Shown: positions 37,226-45,136 of the stretch, one piece after another
Numbering within the stretch: the stretch's first letter is position 1
Layout of the letters: each line of letters opens with the position of its first letter
From: Luteitalea sp. TBR-22
Lineage (GTDB): Bacteria > Acidobacteriota > Vicinamibacteria > Vicinamibacterales > Vicinamibacteraceae
DNA length: 64,000 nucleotides
Reading direction: 5' to 3'
NCBI RefSeq assembly: GCF_016865485.1
Contig: NZ_AP024452.1
Span: forward strand, 2,564,501 to 2,628,500
Position numbers and translations under genes: made by a program
The notes under the pieces: model-generated
What the model was told of the DNA's origin: nothing
Database searches by the model: none
Seen by the model: only the letters and a program-made list of their open reading frames with translations

Positions 37226-39541
37226 TCACCGGCATTCCGGGAAGAGGAACGCGCCCGTGTTCGGGTTCACCGCATCGCGGTAGCGCGGGCTCTTGCACAT
37301 CTCGCCCAGCGTCCAGCGGCCGATGGTGCCGCCGTCGAAGGTCGCCTGCGTCTGGTCGAGCCAGAACGGCGCGCCACCGCTCCGGTTCGCCGGGTTGCAG
37401 TGGTTGGCGATGATGTCGACGATGAACACCTGCGTGCTGTTGCGCATGTCGGAGCCTTCAGGACCGTAGTAGTAGGTCACGATGTCCTCCGACAGGCCCT
37501 GGTTGCCGCGCTTGATGTTCAGGGCCCAGCGGTTGGTGCCCGTCCGGATGCGCAGCTCGGCGACCACGTCCTCCATGAACTTCTCGTTGCCGCCGAACGC
37601 CCGGCACGAGTTGGCGATGTCGAACGGCTGGCGCCGCGCCATGTCGGACACCACGTTCAGGAACGACGGCATGATCTGGCAGGGGCGACCGCCGCCCGTA
37701 CAGCCGAAGCCGGCGTTGGCGCGGAAGGTGTTGTATGGCGTGCCGGTGGCGGCCCAGGGGTTGAAGTACTCGAACGCCTGCGGGGCGACGATCGTCTGGC
37801 CGCGCGTCTCGACGGTGACGTCCACCTTGCCCTGCGCCCCCGGCGGCGTCACCGCCCGGATCAGGGTGTCGGTTTCCACCTCGAAGGACGTGGCCGGGAC
37901 TCCGCCGAACAGCACGCGCGTCCCGACGTCGTTGTGGCCGAAGCCGGTGCCCTCGATTTCGACCGTCGTGCCGCCGGTCGGGACGCCGCGGCCGGGCGTC
38001 ACGGTGAGCGTGGTGCCGGGCGCCGCGGGCGGCAGCGACGGCGCGGTCAGCGCGAAGCCGTCCGGCAGGGGAGTGCCGAGGGAGGCGTGGCCGGCCGTGA
38101 ACCCGTTGCCCCAGTACACGACGCGCTCGGCGACGATGGCCTGATCGGACGAGAAGAAGGTGGCGAACTTCCTGTTGGCGAGCTCGGGATAGAGCAGCGG
38201 CCAGATGGTGGCGCGCGAGCGGGCCGGCACCGTGATGGTCTTGGTGACCCCGGTATTGGCGCCCTCGGTGTAGAAGTACGCCGTGACGGTGGCCGCGCTG
38301 GCCCCGGGGTTGTAGATGGGGAAGAACGTGTTGAAGCGGCGCTTGTCGGTCTGGCTCGCGTCCTGGTACATCAGGAACCCGCCCTGCAGGCCCTCGGCGA
38401 AGCCCCACTTCCTGGCGGGCGCGGTCGCGCCTGCCGTCGCGTGGCCCTCGAGCAGACCGCGCCAGTAGACGGCGCGCTCGGCGACGATCGGCTGGGTCGC
38501 GGTGACCTCCATCGCGAAGGCCTGGCCGGCCAGCGCCGGGACCGTCGACGTCGGGACGTTGTCGCGGGCCAGCGCCGGGATCGTCCGGGTGACCGTCGCG
38601 AGCTCGGTGCCGCCGTCAGCGTAGAACTTCACGGTGACCGTGGTCGGCGTGGCGTTCTGGTTGAAGAGGAGGAGGTAGGTGTCGAAGTTCAGCGTGCTGC
38701 CCTGGATGCCCTCGGCGAACATCCACGTGGCTGACGGCTGCGTGACGCCCATGGCGGCATGACCACCACGGATGCCGAAGGGCGCGCCCGGGCCCCAGTA
38801 CATCTGGCGCTCGGCAACGATCACCTGCTTCGGACCGACGTTGGCGTCGTCGATCGCCTCGACGATCGTCGCAAAGCCCGCCTGTCCCGGCTGGAAGCGC
38901 GGGCTGAGGACGGCGGTGGGCCAGAAGGTGAAGCGCGCATTGGCGGCGATCACCTGCTCCTGCGTGACGGCCGCGCCGCGATCGTCGAGGTACCGCACGC
39001 GCACGCGCGTCGGCACGGCGTTGGGGTTGGCCACCGAGATGAAGGTGTTGAAGAACTTGCCCTCGCCCTCGGCGAAGTACCAGGTGTAGGAGCCCGCCTC
39101 CACGCCCTTCTCGTTGTGGCCGCCGCGCATGTCGCTGACCGGCGAGGCCCAGAGGCGACCGCCGCGGAACAGGCCGCCGCCCCAGTACATCGTGCGCTCT
39201 GCGATGATCGGCCCGGTCGCCGTGACGCGCAGCGCGATGCCGGCGCGATCACCGACCCCGGGCAGGGAACGCACGTTGACGCCGGTGCGACTGAGGGGCG
39301 GCAGCGTCAGGACGAACGGCGCAATCGGGTCGCCGTCCTGCGTGAAGGCCGCAATCGTGACCTGCACGTCCTGCGCATTGGGGTTGGCGAGGAGGAGTTC
39401 CTTCTCGAAGCCGAGCAGCCCGCTGGTCGAGCCCTCGGCGAACAGCCACGTGGTGAAATCCTGCGCACGCGCAGGTCCTGTCATCAGCAACGCGACGGCC
39501 GCGCACACGGCGGCCCTCGCGAATCGTTTCGCTCGGTACAT
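37226..39541 (-). CDS. Secreted W-x-FAEG repeat protein 1 (DUF5719-like) with IPT domain
   Basis: A 771-residue exported protein. Signal peptide 'AAVCAAVALLMTGPARAQ'. Four repeats of about 110-125 residues each start 'W-x-FAEG' ('TTWLFAEGST', 'YTWYFAEGEG', 'ATWMFAEGIQ', 'RKWGFAEGLQ') and close with 'ERxxYW...GHxxxG'. The pattern recalls DUF5719-type beta-sandwich repeats of actinobacterial surface proteins. An IPT/TIG domain follows ('VTPGRGVPTGGTTVEIEGTG'). The C-terminal 130 residues are the four-cysteine domain described under findings ('FDIANSCRAFGG', 'ANHCNPANR', 'GEMCKSPRYRD', ending 'FPECR'). One extra Cys pair precedes it. It is the last of four tandem paralogues. Function unknown; probably a cell-surface or matrix protein. 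Confidence 0.8.
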   Translation of the reverse strand: MYRAKRFARAAVCAAVALLMTGPARAQDFTTWLFAEGSTSGLLGFEKELLLANPNAQDVQVTIAAFTQDGDPIAPFVLTLPPLSRTGVNVRSLPGVGDRAGIALRVTATGPIIAERTMYWGGGLFRGGRLWASPVSDMRGGHNEKGVEAGSYTWYFAEGEGKFFNTFISVANPNAVPTRVRVRYLDDRGAAVTQEQVIAANARFTFWPTAVLSPRFQPGQAGFATIVEAIDDANVGPKQVIVAERQMYWGPGAPFGIRGGHAAMGVTQPSATWMFAEGIQGSTLNFDTYLLLFNQNATPTTVTVKFYADGGTELATVTRTIPALARDNVPTSTVPALAGQAFAMEVTATQPIVAERAVYWRGLLEGHATAGATAPARKWGFAEGLQGGFLMYQDASQTDKRRFNTFFPIYNPGASAATVTAYFYTEGANTGVTKTITVPARSRATIWPLLYPELANRKFATFFSSDQAIVAERVVYWGNGFTAGHASLGTPLPDGFALTAPSLPPAAPGTTLTVTPGRGVPTGGTTVEIEGTGFGHNDVGTRVLFGGVPATSFEVETDTLIRAVTPPGAQGKVDVTVETRGQTIVAPQAFEYFNPWAATGTPYNTFRANAGFGCTGGGRPCQIMPSFLNVVSDMARRQPFDIANSCRAFGGNEKFMEDVVAELRIRTGTNRWALNIKRGNQGLSEDIVTYYYGPEGSDMRNSTQVFIVDIIANHCNPANRSGGAPFWLDQTQATFDGGTIGRWTLGEMCKSPRYRDAVNPNTGAFLFPECR

Positions 39542-39864
39542 GCAACACCCTCGTCGATGAAACCCGCGCCGGCACACGGCGACTGGGATTCACCGCGCGG
39601 CGAGGGAGACTCCTACTGTATAGGCGACCAAGCTGGTCCGCAATCTCAGCTGTTCGTCGCCACGGCAGGGTTTAACGACGAAGTGTAATACACGAAATAA
39701 GTTTCACGCAAATCGTGTCGTTTTGGTATTTCACCGCGAATAATGTGTCGAATCGCCGACACATGAACGCCGAACGCCGAACGCCGAACGCCGAACCTCT
39801 GGCGTCGAACGCCGGACGCCGGGACGCGAACGGGCGCCCGGCATCCGGCATCACCGGCCTTGCG
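39542..39864. other. 323-base gap between W-x-FAEG genes 1 and 2
   Basis: Right part: a hairpin ATGTGTCG/CGACACAT (39743-39764) beside four exact GAACGCC heptads (39765-39792), likely ending gene 2. Left part: the promoter of gene 1, with TATACA/TACAGT-like -10 on the minus strand near 39615-39622 and an unusually AT-rich stretch 39670-39745. The gene 1 ribosome site (GAGG, seven bases, ATG) is at 39542-39556. Confidence 0.6.
39765..39797. repeat. 7-base repeat array (GAACGCC x4)
   Basis: Four exact GAACGCC units plus a partial fifth, between two W-x-FAEG genes. Confidence 0.85.
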
Positions 39865-42132
39865 CTACCGGCACTCAGGGAACATCCACTCGCCACTCGG
39901 GAACATCGCGTCGCGGTAGCGCGGGATGGCGCACATCGGCTCGGTGGTCCACCGCCCGACGGTCCCGCCAGCCAGCGTGGCGGCCGTCTGGTCGGCCCAG
40001 AACGGCGCCGGCCTCGCGCCGCAATGGCCCGAGACCGTGTCGTAGATCCGCACCGCTGTGCTGTTGCGCATGTTGCTGCCTTCCGGACCCGCGTAGTAGT
40101 TGACGATGTCCTGCGACAGGTCGCCGACGTTGCCGCGCTTCCAGTTCAGGCCCCAGCGTGTGCTGTTGAACCGCCGCCGTAACTCGGCGACGACCTCGAA
40201 CATGAACGTGTTGGTGCCGCCGCGTTCCTTGCAGGAGTTGGCCAGATCGAACGGGCGCGCCGCCGCCACCTCCGCCACCACGCCTTCGAGGCTGCCGAAG
40301 CTGAGGGGCGGCCCGGCCAGGAACGGATCGGCGAACCTGAACGCGCCGGGCAGTTCCAGCGCGACGCCGCGCGTGTTCACCAGCACGCTCGACAGGCCCA
40401 GGCCACTCGCCGGCGTGACGACCCGGATGGTGTCGCCGTTGAGCACCGTGATGTTCTCGCGCGGCACCGGCGTGACGCCGAACGCCATCGTCGTCTCTCC
40501 TCCCGGCCACGACAACAGGCCGAGGCCGTGCCCGTACAGGTACGCCACCGTGCCACCGCCGGGGCCGCCCCGGTTCGGGCTGATGGCCAGCAGCGTCGGG
40601 GCCGCCGTCGGCGTCGGCGCCGCGAACGACGGCGTGCCATCGGGCAGGATCGCGCCGGCGCTCGCATGGCCCCCCTGCAGCCCGATGCCCCAGTAGACGG
40701 CGCGCTCGACGATGACGGCATCGCTGGCCTCGAAGAAGGCAGCGAACTTCCGGTTGTGCAGCGACGGGTGCTCGGCCGGCGACAGCGTGCGGCGCGAGTA
40801 CGCCGGCACCTGTACGGTGGTCTCGGCGCCGGCCGCCACGGGTTCACCGGGCTGCGGCTCAACGTAGTACACCGCGCGCACCGTCACGGCCTGCGCGGTG
40901 GGATTGGCCACCAGGTAGTACGTCGCGAAGTGACGCGGGTCAGGATCGCCGCCGTCCTGGAACTGGCCGAATCCGCCCTGCTGCCCGTCGGCGAACCCCC
41001 ACTTGCGCGCCGGCGTCGTCACGCCGGCCGAGGCCGTGCCTTCACGCAGGCCTCGCCAGTACACGGCGCGCTCGGCGACGATGGGCTGGCCGTTGGCCGA
41101 GTGGGCGCGCACCGCGAAGGTGGTGTTGTCTCCGGACAGTTCGGGATACAGGCCCGCGTACACGTTGCGGCGGCCCTGCGCCGGCACGCGTTCGGTGACG
41201 CTTCTGACCACGCCCGACACCCCGAGGAAGTCCACCACCACGTCCACGTCTGCACTCGGGTTCGGGTTGTACAGAAGGACGTACGTGTCGAAGCTGGCCG
41301 GGCCGCCCTGCGCGCCCTCGGCGAAGTACCACGTCGGCGCCGCCTGGCTACCGAGCGCGGCGTGACCGCCCCGCAGCGACGGGCCCCAGTACATCGCCCG
41401 TTCCGCCACCACGGGCACGTTGTTGGCCGACTCGACGTCGATGGCGAACTCGAGACGCTCGCGTGGCCCGATCTGCCGCGCCACGACGTCGTTGATCCAG
41501 AACGTCTCGCGGCTGCCCGGCGCGATCCACGCGCCCTCGATCAGGTGCCCGCCCGTGCCGGGAAACAGGTTCACCCGCACGTAGGCCGGCTCGGTGGACG
41601 GGTTGCTGACCAGGACGTAGGTCTGGAACTGGTACGGACCGCCGATGGCACCTTCGGCGAACATCCAGCGGAGTTGCGGCGCGTTGGCGCCGAGCACGTT
41701 GTGGCCGCCGCGCATGTCGGTGACCGGTGAGCCGCCCGTGTAGGCCGGCCCGAAGTTGAACAGACCGCGTCCCCAGTACATGGAGCGCTCGACGACGACG
41801 TCGGCCGTCGAGATCACCTCGAGGGCGGCATCGCCGCGTGGCACGAACTGCCGCACGTTGATGCCCTGTCGGCTGTAGGGGGCGACGGTCGTGGTGCCGA
41901 TGATCGGCGCGCCCCCTCCGGCGGGGAGGAAGCGCAGCGTCACCGCCGCAGTGGTGCCGCCGGGGTTGCCGATGAGGATCTCCTCCTCGAAGGCGAAGCC
42001 GGGCACGGTGTTGGTGGAGCCTTCGGCGAAGTACCAGTGCCGGAGGTCGGATTGGGCGAGCGCCGGCGAGGGCGACACGAGTGCGGCGGCGACTGCGAGG
42101 CAGGCCGTCGCGACGAGACTGGCGTGGGGCAT
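39865..42132 (-). CDS. Secreted W-x-FAEG repeat protein 2 with IPT-like domain
   Basis: A 755-residue paralogue of the flanking genes. Signal peptide 'LVATACLAVAAALVSPSPA'. Repeats begin at 'RHWYFAEGST', 'LRWMFAEGAI', 'PTWYFAEGAQ' and 'RKWGFADGQQ' (Glu changed to Asp), each closing with 'VERSMYWG', 'AERAMYWG', 'AERAVYWR' or 'VERAVYWG'. The IPT-like segment is 'ISPNRGGPGGGTVAYLYGHG'. The C-terminal four-cysteine domain is well conserved ('FDLANSCKERGGTNTFMFE', 'RWGLNWKRGNVGDLSQDIV', 'SGHCGARP', 'EPMCAIPRYRD', 'FPECR'). Its repeats are the most diverged of the four. Ribosome site GAGG lies seven bases before ATG. Confidence 0.8.
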   Translation of the reverse strand: MPHASLVATACLAVAAALVSPSPALAQSDLRHWYFAEGSTNTVPGFAFEEEILIGNPGGTTAAVTLRFLPAGGGAPIIGTTTVAPYSRQGINVRQFVPRGDAALEVISTADVVVERSMYWGRGLFNFGPAYTGGSPVTDMRGGHNVLGANAPQLRWMFAEGAIGGPYQFQTYVLVSNPSTEPAYVRVNLFPGTGGHLIEGAWIAPGSRETFWINDVVARQIGPRERLEFAIDVESANNVPVVAERAMYWGPSLRGGHAALGSQAAPTWYFAEGAQGGPASFDTYVLLYNPNPSADVDVVVDFLGVSGVVRSVTERVPAQGRRNVYAGLYPELSGDNTTFAVRAHSANGQPIVAERAVYWRGLREGTASAGVTTPARKWGFADGQQGGFGQFQDGGDPDPRHFATYYLVANPTAQAVTVRAVYYVEPQPGEPVAAGAETTVQVPAYSRRTLSPAEHPSLHNRKFAAFFEASDAVIVERAVYWGIGLQGGHASAGAILPDGTPSFAAPTPTAAPTLLAISPNRGGPGGGTVAYLYGHGLGLLSWPGGETTMAFGVTPVPRENITVLNGDTIRVVTPASGLGLSSVLVNTRGVALELPGAFRFADPFLAGPPLSFGSLEGVVAEVAAARPFDLANSCKERGGTNTFMFEVVAELRRRFNSTRWGLNWKRGNVGDLSQDIVNYYAGPEGSNMRNSTAVRIYDTVSGHCGARPAPFWADQTAATLAGGTVGRWTTEPMCAIPRYRDAMFPSGEWMFPECR

Positions 42133-42450
42133 TGCGGGACCTCGGTGGAATCCGCGCCCAGATGATCGACGGCCGGGAGCCGTCAGGTGGGCGGGGCGTC
42201 TCGCACTATAGGCACCCCGGGACGCCGACTGCAATCACAGCCGCGACGCGAACTGGTCAGTAGATGCTGACCGATCTCGGCCATGGCAACGTCGACCGCC
42301 GCACGCAGAAGGGGCGCTCCCGAAACTCGAGAGCGCCCCTGTCGTCCTGCTGATCGGCCTTCGTCATCCGGCCGTCGGCCTTCGTACGTCAGCCGTTGTG
42401 CCCTCTGCCGTCCTGCCTTTCTTCGTCGGCAGCGCGGCATCGCGGCTGTG
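42133..42450. other. 318-base gap between W-x-FAEG genes 2 and 3
   Basis: A perfect 10-base hairpin (AGGGGCGCTC 42310-42319 / GAGCGCCCCT 42331-42340) likely terminates gene 3. The gene 2 promoter region has TATAGT (minus strand, 42210-42205) with TTGCAG 18 bases above it. No gene is visible. TCGGCCTTCGT occurs twice near 42353-42390. Confidence 0.6.
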
Positions 42451-44745
42451 CTATGGCCGGCACTCCGGGAACAGCCAGTCGCCGTTGGGGTACTTGGCGT
42501 CGCGGTAGCGCGAGTTCGTGCACATCGGGTCGGTCGTCCACTTGCCGACCGTGCCGCCGTCGATGGTCTTCTGCGTGACGTCCTCGCCGTTGGGCACGGG
42601 ACGGGTGCCGCAGTGCCCGCCGACGATGTCGTAGATGCGCACCGACGTGCTGTTGCGCATGCTCGTGCCCTCGGCGCCGGTGTAGTAGTTGACGATGTCC
42701 TGCGACATGTCGCCGACGTTGCCGCGCTTCCAGTTGAGGCCGAAGCGGTTGGTGTTGTACTTCAGGCGGAGGGCAGCCACCACCTCGAACATGAAGGTGT
42801 TGTTGCCGCCGGTCTCCTTGCACGAGTTGGCGAGGTCGAAGGGACGGGCGGCAGCGACCTCGCTCACGGTGCCGAGGATGTTGTACGACACGGCCGGGCC
42901 GGCCGCGTTCGGGTCGAAGAACGTGAAGCCGCCGGGCAGCGTCACGGTCTGTCCCCTGGTGATCACGGTCACGTCCACGGGGCCCTTGCCGCCGGGTGTC
43001 TTCGCCTTGATCAGGCTGTCGTTCTCGACCTCGAACTCCCTGGCCGCCACGCCGCCGAACAGGACCTGCGTGCCGAACTCGGTGTTGCCGAAGCCGGCGC
43101 CCTCGATCTTCACTTCCGTGCCGCCCGTCGGGGTGCCGCGGTTGGGCGTCACGGTGAGCGTTGCCGTCGGGATCGTGCGGGCGTTCGGGGCCGGCGAGAA
43201 CGTGAAGCCCTCGGGGAAGGGTGTGCCGAGTGCGGCGTGGCCGGCCTTGTTGCCGCGGCCCCAGTACATCGCGCGCTCGACCACGATCGGCTGATCCGAC
43301 GAGAAGAACGTCGCGAACTTGCCGTTGGCGAGCTCGTCGTAGAGCAGCGTCCACACCGTCTCGCGCGACTGGCCGGGCACCGTGATGGTCTTGGTCACAC
43401 CCTGGTTGCCGGTGTCGCCGTTCTCCGTGTAGAAGTGCACGGTCACCGTTGCCGGCGTCGTCCCCGGGTTGTAGATCGGGAAGAACGTGTTGAACCGGCG
43501 CTTGTCGGTGTCGTTGTCGTCCTGGTACATCAGGAAGCCGCCCTGCTGGCCTTCCGCGAAACCCCACTTGAGGGCGGGCGCCGAGGCGCCGCCCGTCGCC
43601 GAGCCTTCCGCGAAGCTGCCCCAGTAGACGGCGCGTTCGGCGATGAACTCCGCCGCCGAGGTGGTGCGAATCGAGAATGCGGCGTTGCGGAGCGGGTACA
43701 GGCCGGAGCCGACCGGGTACTCGACCTCGCGGGCCCAGACGTTGTCGCGCGCGTCGGCCGCCACCGTGCGCGTCACCTCGGCGAGCTTCGCGCCGCCCTG
43801 GCCGAAGAACTCCACCTTGATGTCGATCGGCGAGGCGTTCGGGTTGAACAGCAGGACGAACGTCTCGTACACGGGCGCACCGGGAGCAAGGCTGCCCTGG
43901 ATGCCCTCGGCGAACAGCCACGTGTCCTCGGGCTCGGTGATGCCCATCGCCACGGTGCCACCGCGGATGCCGGCGCCCCAGTACATCTGGCGCTCGGCCA
44001 CGATGTCCTGCGCCTCTCCGGTGAACGCGTCGTCGGTGGTGCTGTTGTCGGCGAGGGACTCGACGACGGTCGCAAAGCCGGCCTGGCCGTCCTTCAGCTT
44101 GTCGCCGATGGCCGCGGTCGGCCAGAAGGTGCGGCGGCCGAACGCCGGCACGATCTCGGTGTCGGTGTACTTGCGCCCCGCGTCGTCGCGATAGGTGGCG
44201 CGCACCTTGGTGGCCACCGCGTTCGGATTGGCCACCGAGATGAAGCTGTTGAAGTACCGCGCCTCGCCCTCGGCGAAGTACCACTTCTTGGCGCCGCTGG
44301 TCGCGCCGTGCTCGGCGTGGCCGCCGCGCATGTCGTTGACCTTCTGCGTCCAGACCTTGTCGCCACGGTACAGGCCGCCGCCCCAGTACATGGTGCGCTC
44401 GGCGACGATCGGCAGGCTGGACGTGAGCTTCAGGGCCACCCCTGCGCGATCACCGACCAGCGAACGGACGCTGAAGCCGGTGCGCGAGAGCGGCGCGACC
44501 GTGCGGACCACGGGCGCCAACTGCTCGCCGTCCTGCGTGAACAGGTTGAAGGTCAGCGTGACGACCGACGTGTTCGGGTTCCCGATCAGGATCTCCTGCT
44601 CGAAACCGAAACTCGCGTTCGTGGAGCCCTCGGCGAAGATCCAGGTGGTCAGGTCGGGTCCGGACGTGGCGGACGCCGCAACCGGGGAGAGGAGCGCGGT
44701 CAGGGCACACAGCCCCACCGACGCCAGCTTGACGGCTTTGAACAT
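42451..44745 (-). CDS. Secreted W-x-FAEG repeat protein 3 with IPT domain
   Basis: A 764-residue paralogue, closest to genes 1 and 4. Signal peptide 'VGLCALTALLSPVAASA'. Repeats start 'TTWIFAEGST', 'KKWYFAEGEA', 'DTWLFAEGIQ' and 'LKWGFAEGQQ'; the closing motif is 'AERTMYWGGG', 'AERQMYWGAG', 'AERAVYWGSF' and 'VERAMYWGRG', each followed by a G-H-x3-G turn. The IPT domain is 'VTPNRGTPTGGTEVKIEGAG'. The four-cysteine C-terminal domain is complete ('NSCKETGG', 'GGHCGTRP', 'DPMCTNSRYRD', 'FPECRP'). Start ATG 44745 with GAGG seven bases ahead; TATAGT about 70 bases upstream. Confidence 0.8.
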   Translation of the reverse strand: MFKAVKLASVGLCALTALLSPVAASATSGPDLTTWIFAEGSTNASFGFEQEILIGNPNTSVVTLTFNLFTQDGEQLAPVVRTVAPLSRTGFSVRSLVGDRAGVALKLTSSLPIVAERTMYWGGGLYRGDKVWTQKVNDMRGGHAEHGATSGAKKWYFAEGEARYFNSFISVANPNAVATKVRATYRDDAGRKYTDTEIVPAFGRRTFWPTAAIGDKLKDGQAGFATVVESLADNSTTDDAFTGEAQDIVAERQMYWGAGIRGGTVAMGITEPEDTWLFAEGIQGSLAPGAPVYETFVLLFNPNASPIDIKVEFFGQGGAKLAEVTRTVAADARDNVWAREVEYPVGSGLYPLRNAAFSIRTTSAAEFIAERAVYWGSFAEGSATGGASAPALKWGFAEGQQGGFLMYQDDNDTDKRRFNTFFPIYNPGTTPATVTVHFYTENGDTGNQGVTKTITVPGQSRETVWTLLYDELANGKFATFFSSDQPIVVERAMYWGRGNKAGHAALGTPFPEGFTFSPAPNARTIPTATLTVTPNRGTPTGGTEVKIEGAGFGNTEFGTQVLFGGVAAREFEVENDSLIKAKTPGGKGPVDVTVITRGQTVTLPGGFTFFDPNAAGPAVSYNILGTVSEVAAARPFDLANSCKETGGNNTFMFEVVAALRLKYNTNRFGLNWKRGNVGDMSQDIVNYYTGAEGTSMRNSTSVRIYDIVGGHCGTRPVPNGEDVTQKTIDGGTVGKWTTDPMCTNSRYRDAKYPNGDWLFPECRP

Positions 44746-45136
44746 GAAACGACCTCGTGGTGAACGCGCGTCAGCCACTCGGTGGCCGGGACACCGACAG
44801 ACGCGGGCGGCCTCTACTATAGAAGCCTTCCGAAACTGGTGAAACAAATAATCCGGAAAAAATCCCTGAGGTCACATCGGTGACGGCAGGTCGGCACCGT
44901 AGCGCCGCGGCTTCCGACCCATCAGATGCAATTGATGGGCCGGAGCCGGAAACGGCTGGATGGAGGCCGACGCGCGGCGACTGGCGGCAATCGTCCCTAT
45001 TCGCTGACGGTCGGCAGACGAGGGGTGTCCGGAATCCATCCGGAACGATTTACCCGTTCCATGGTCCGGAGCCCTCGTCCGTCCGAACGGACGCGTCTGC
45101 GTCGTTCACGTCAGGCCCTATCGAACGGCAGGTGGT
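44746..45136. other. 391-base gap between W-x-FAEG genes 3 and 4
   Basis: Left end: gene 3 leader with ribosome site, -10 TATAGT (44821-44816, minus) and an A-rich stretch at 44840-44870. Middle and right: small inverted repeats (CCCATCA/TGATGGG at 44918-44939, GTCCGT/ACGGAC near 45078-45093) that could end gene 4. No protein-coding gene is supported. Confidence 0.55.

Noticed and set aside
42283-44763. Long plus-strand frame opposite W-x-FAEG gene 3
   Set aside because: Antisense artefact: similar frames occur opposite all four paralogues and none has a signal peptide or domain.
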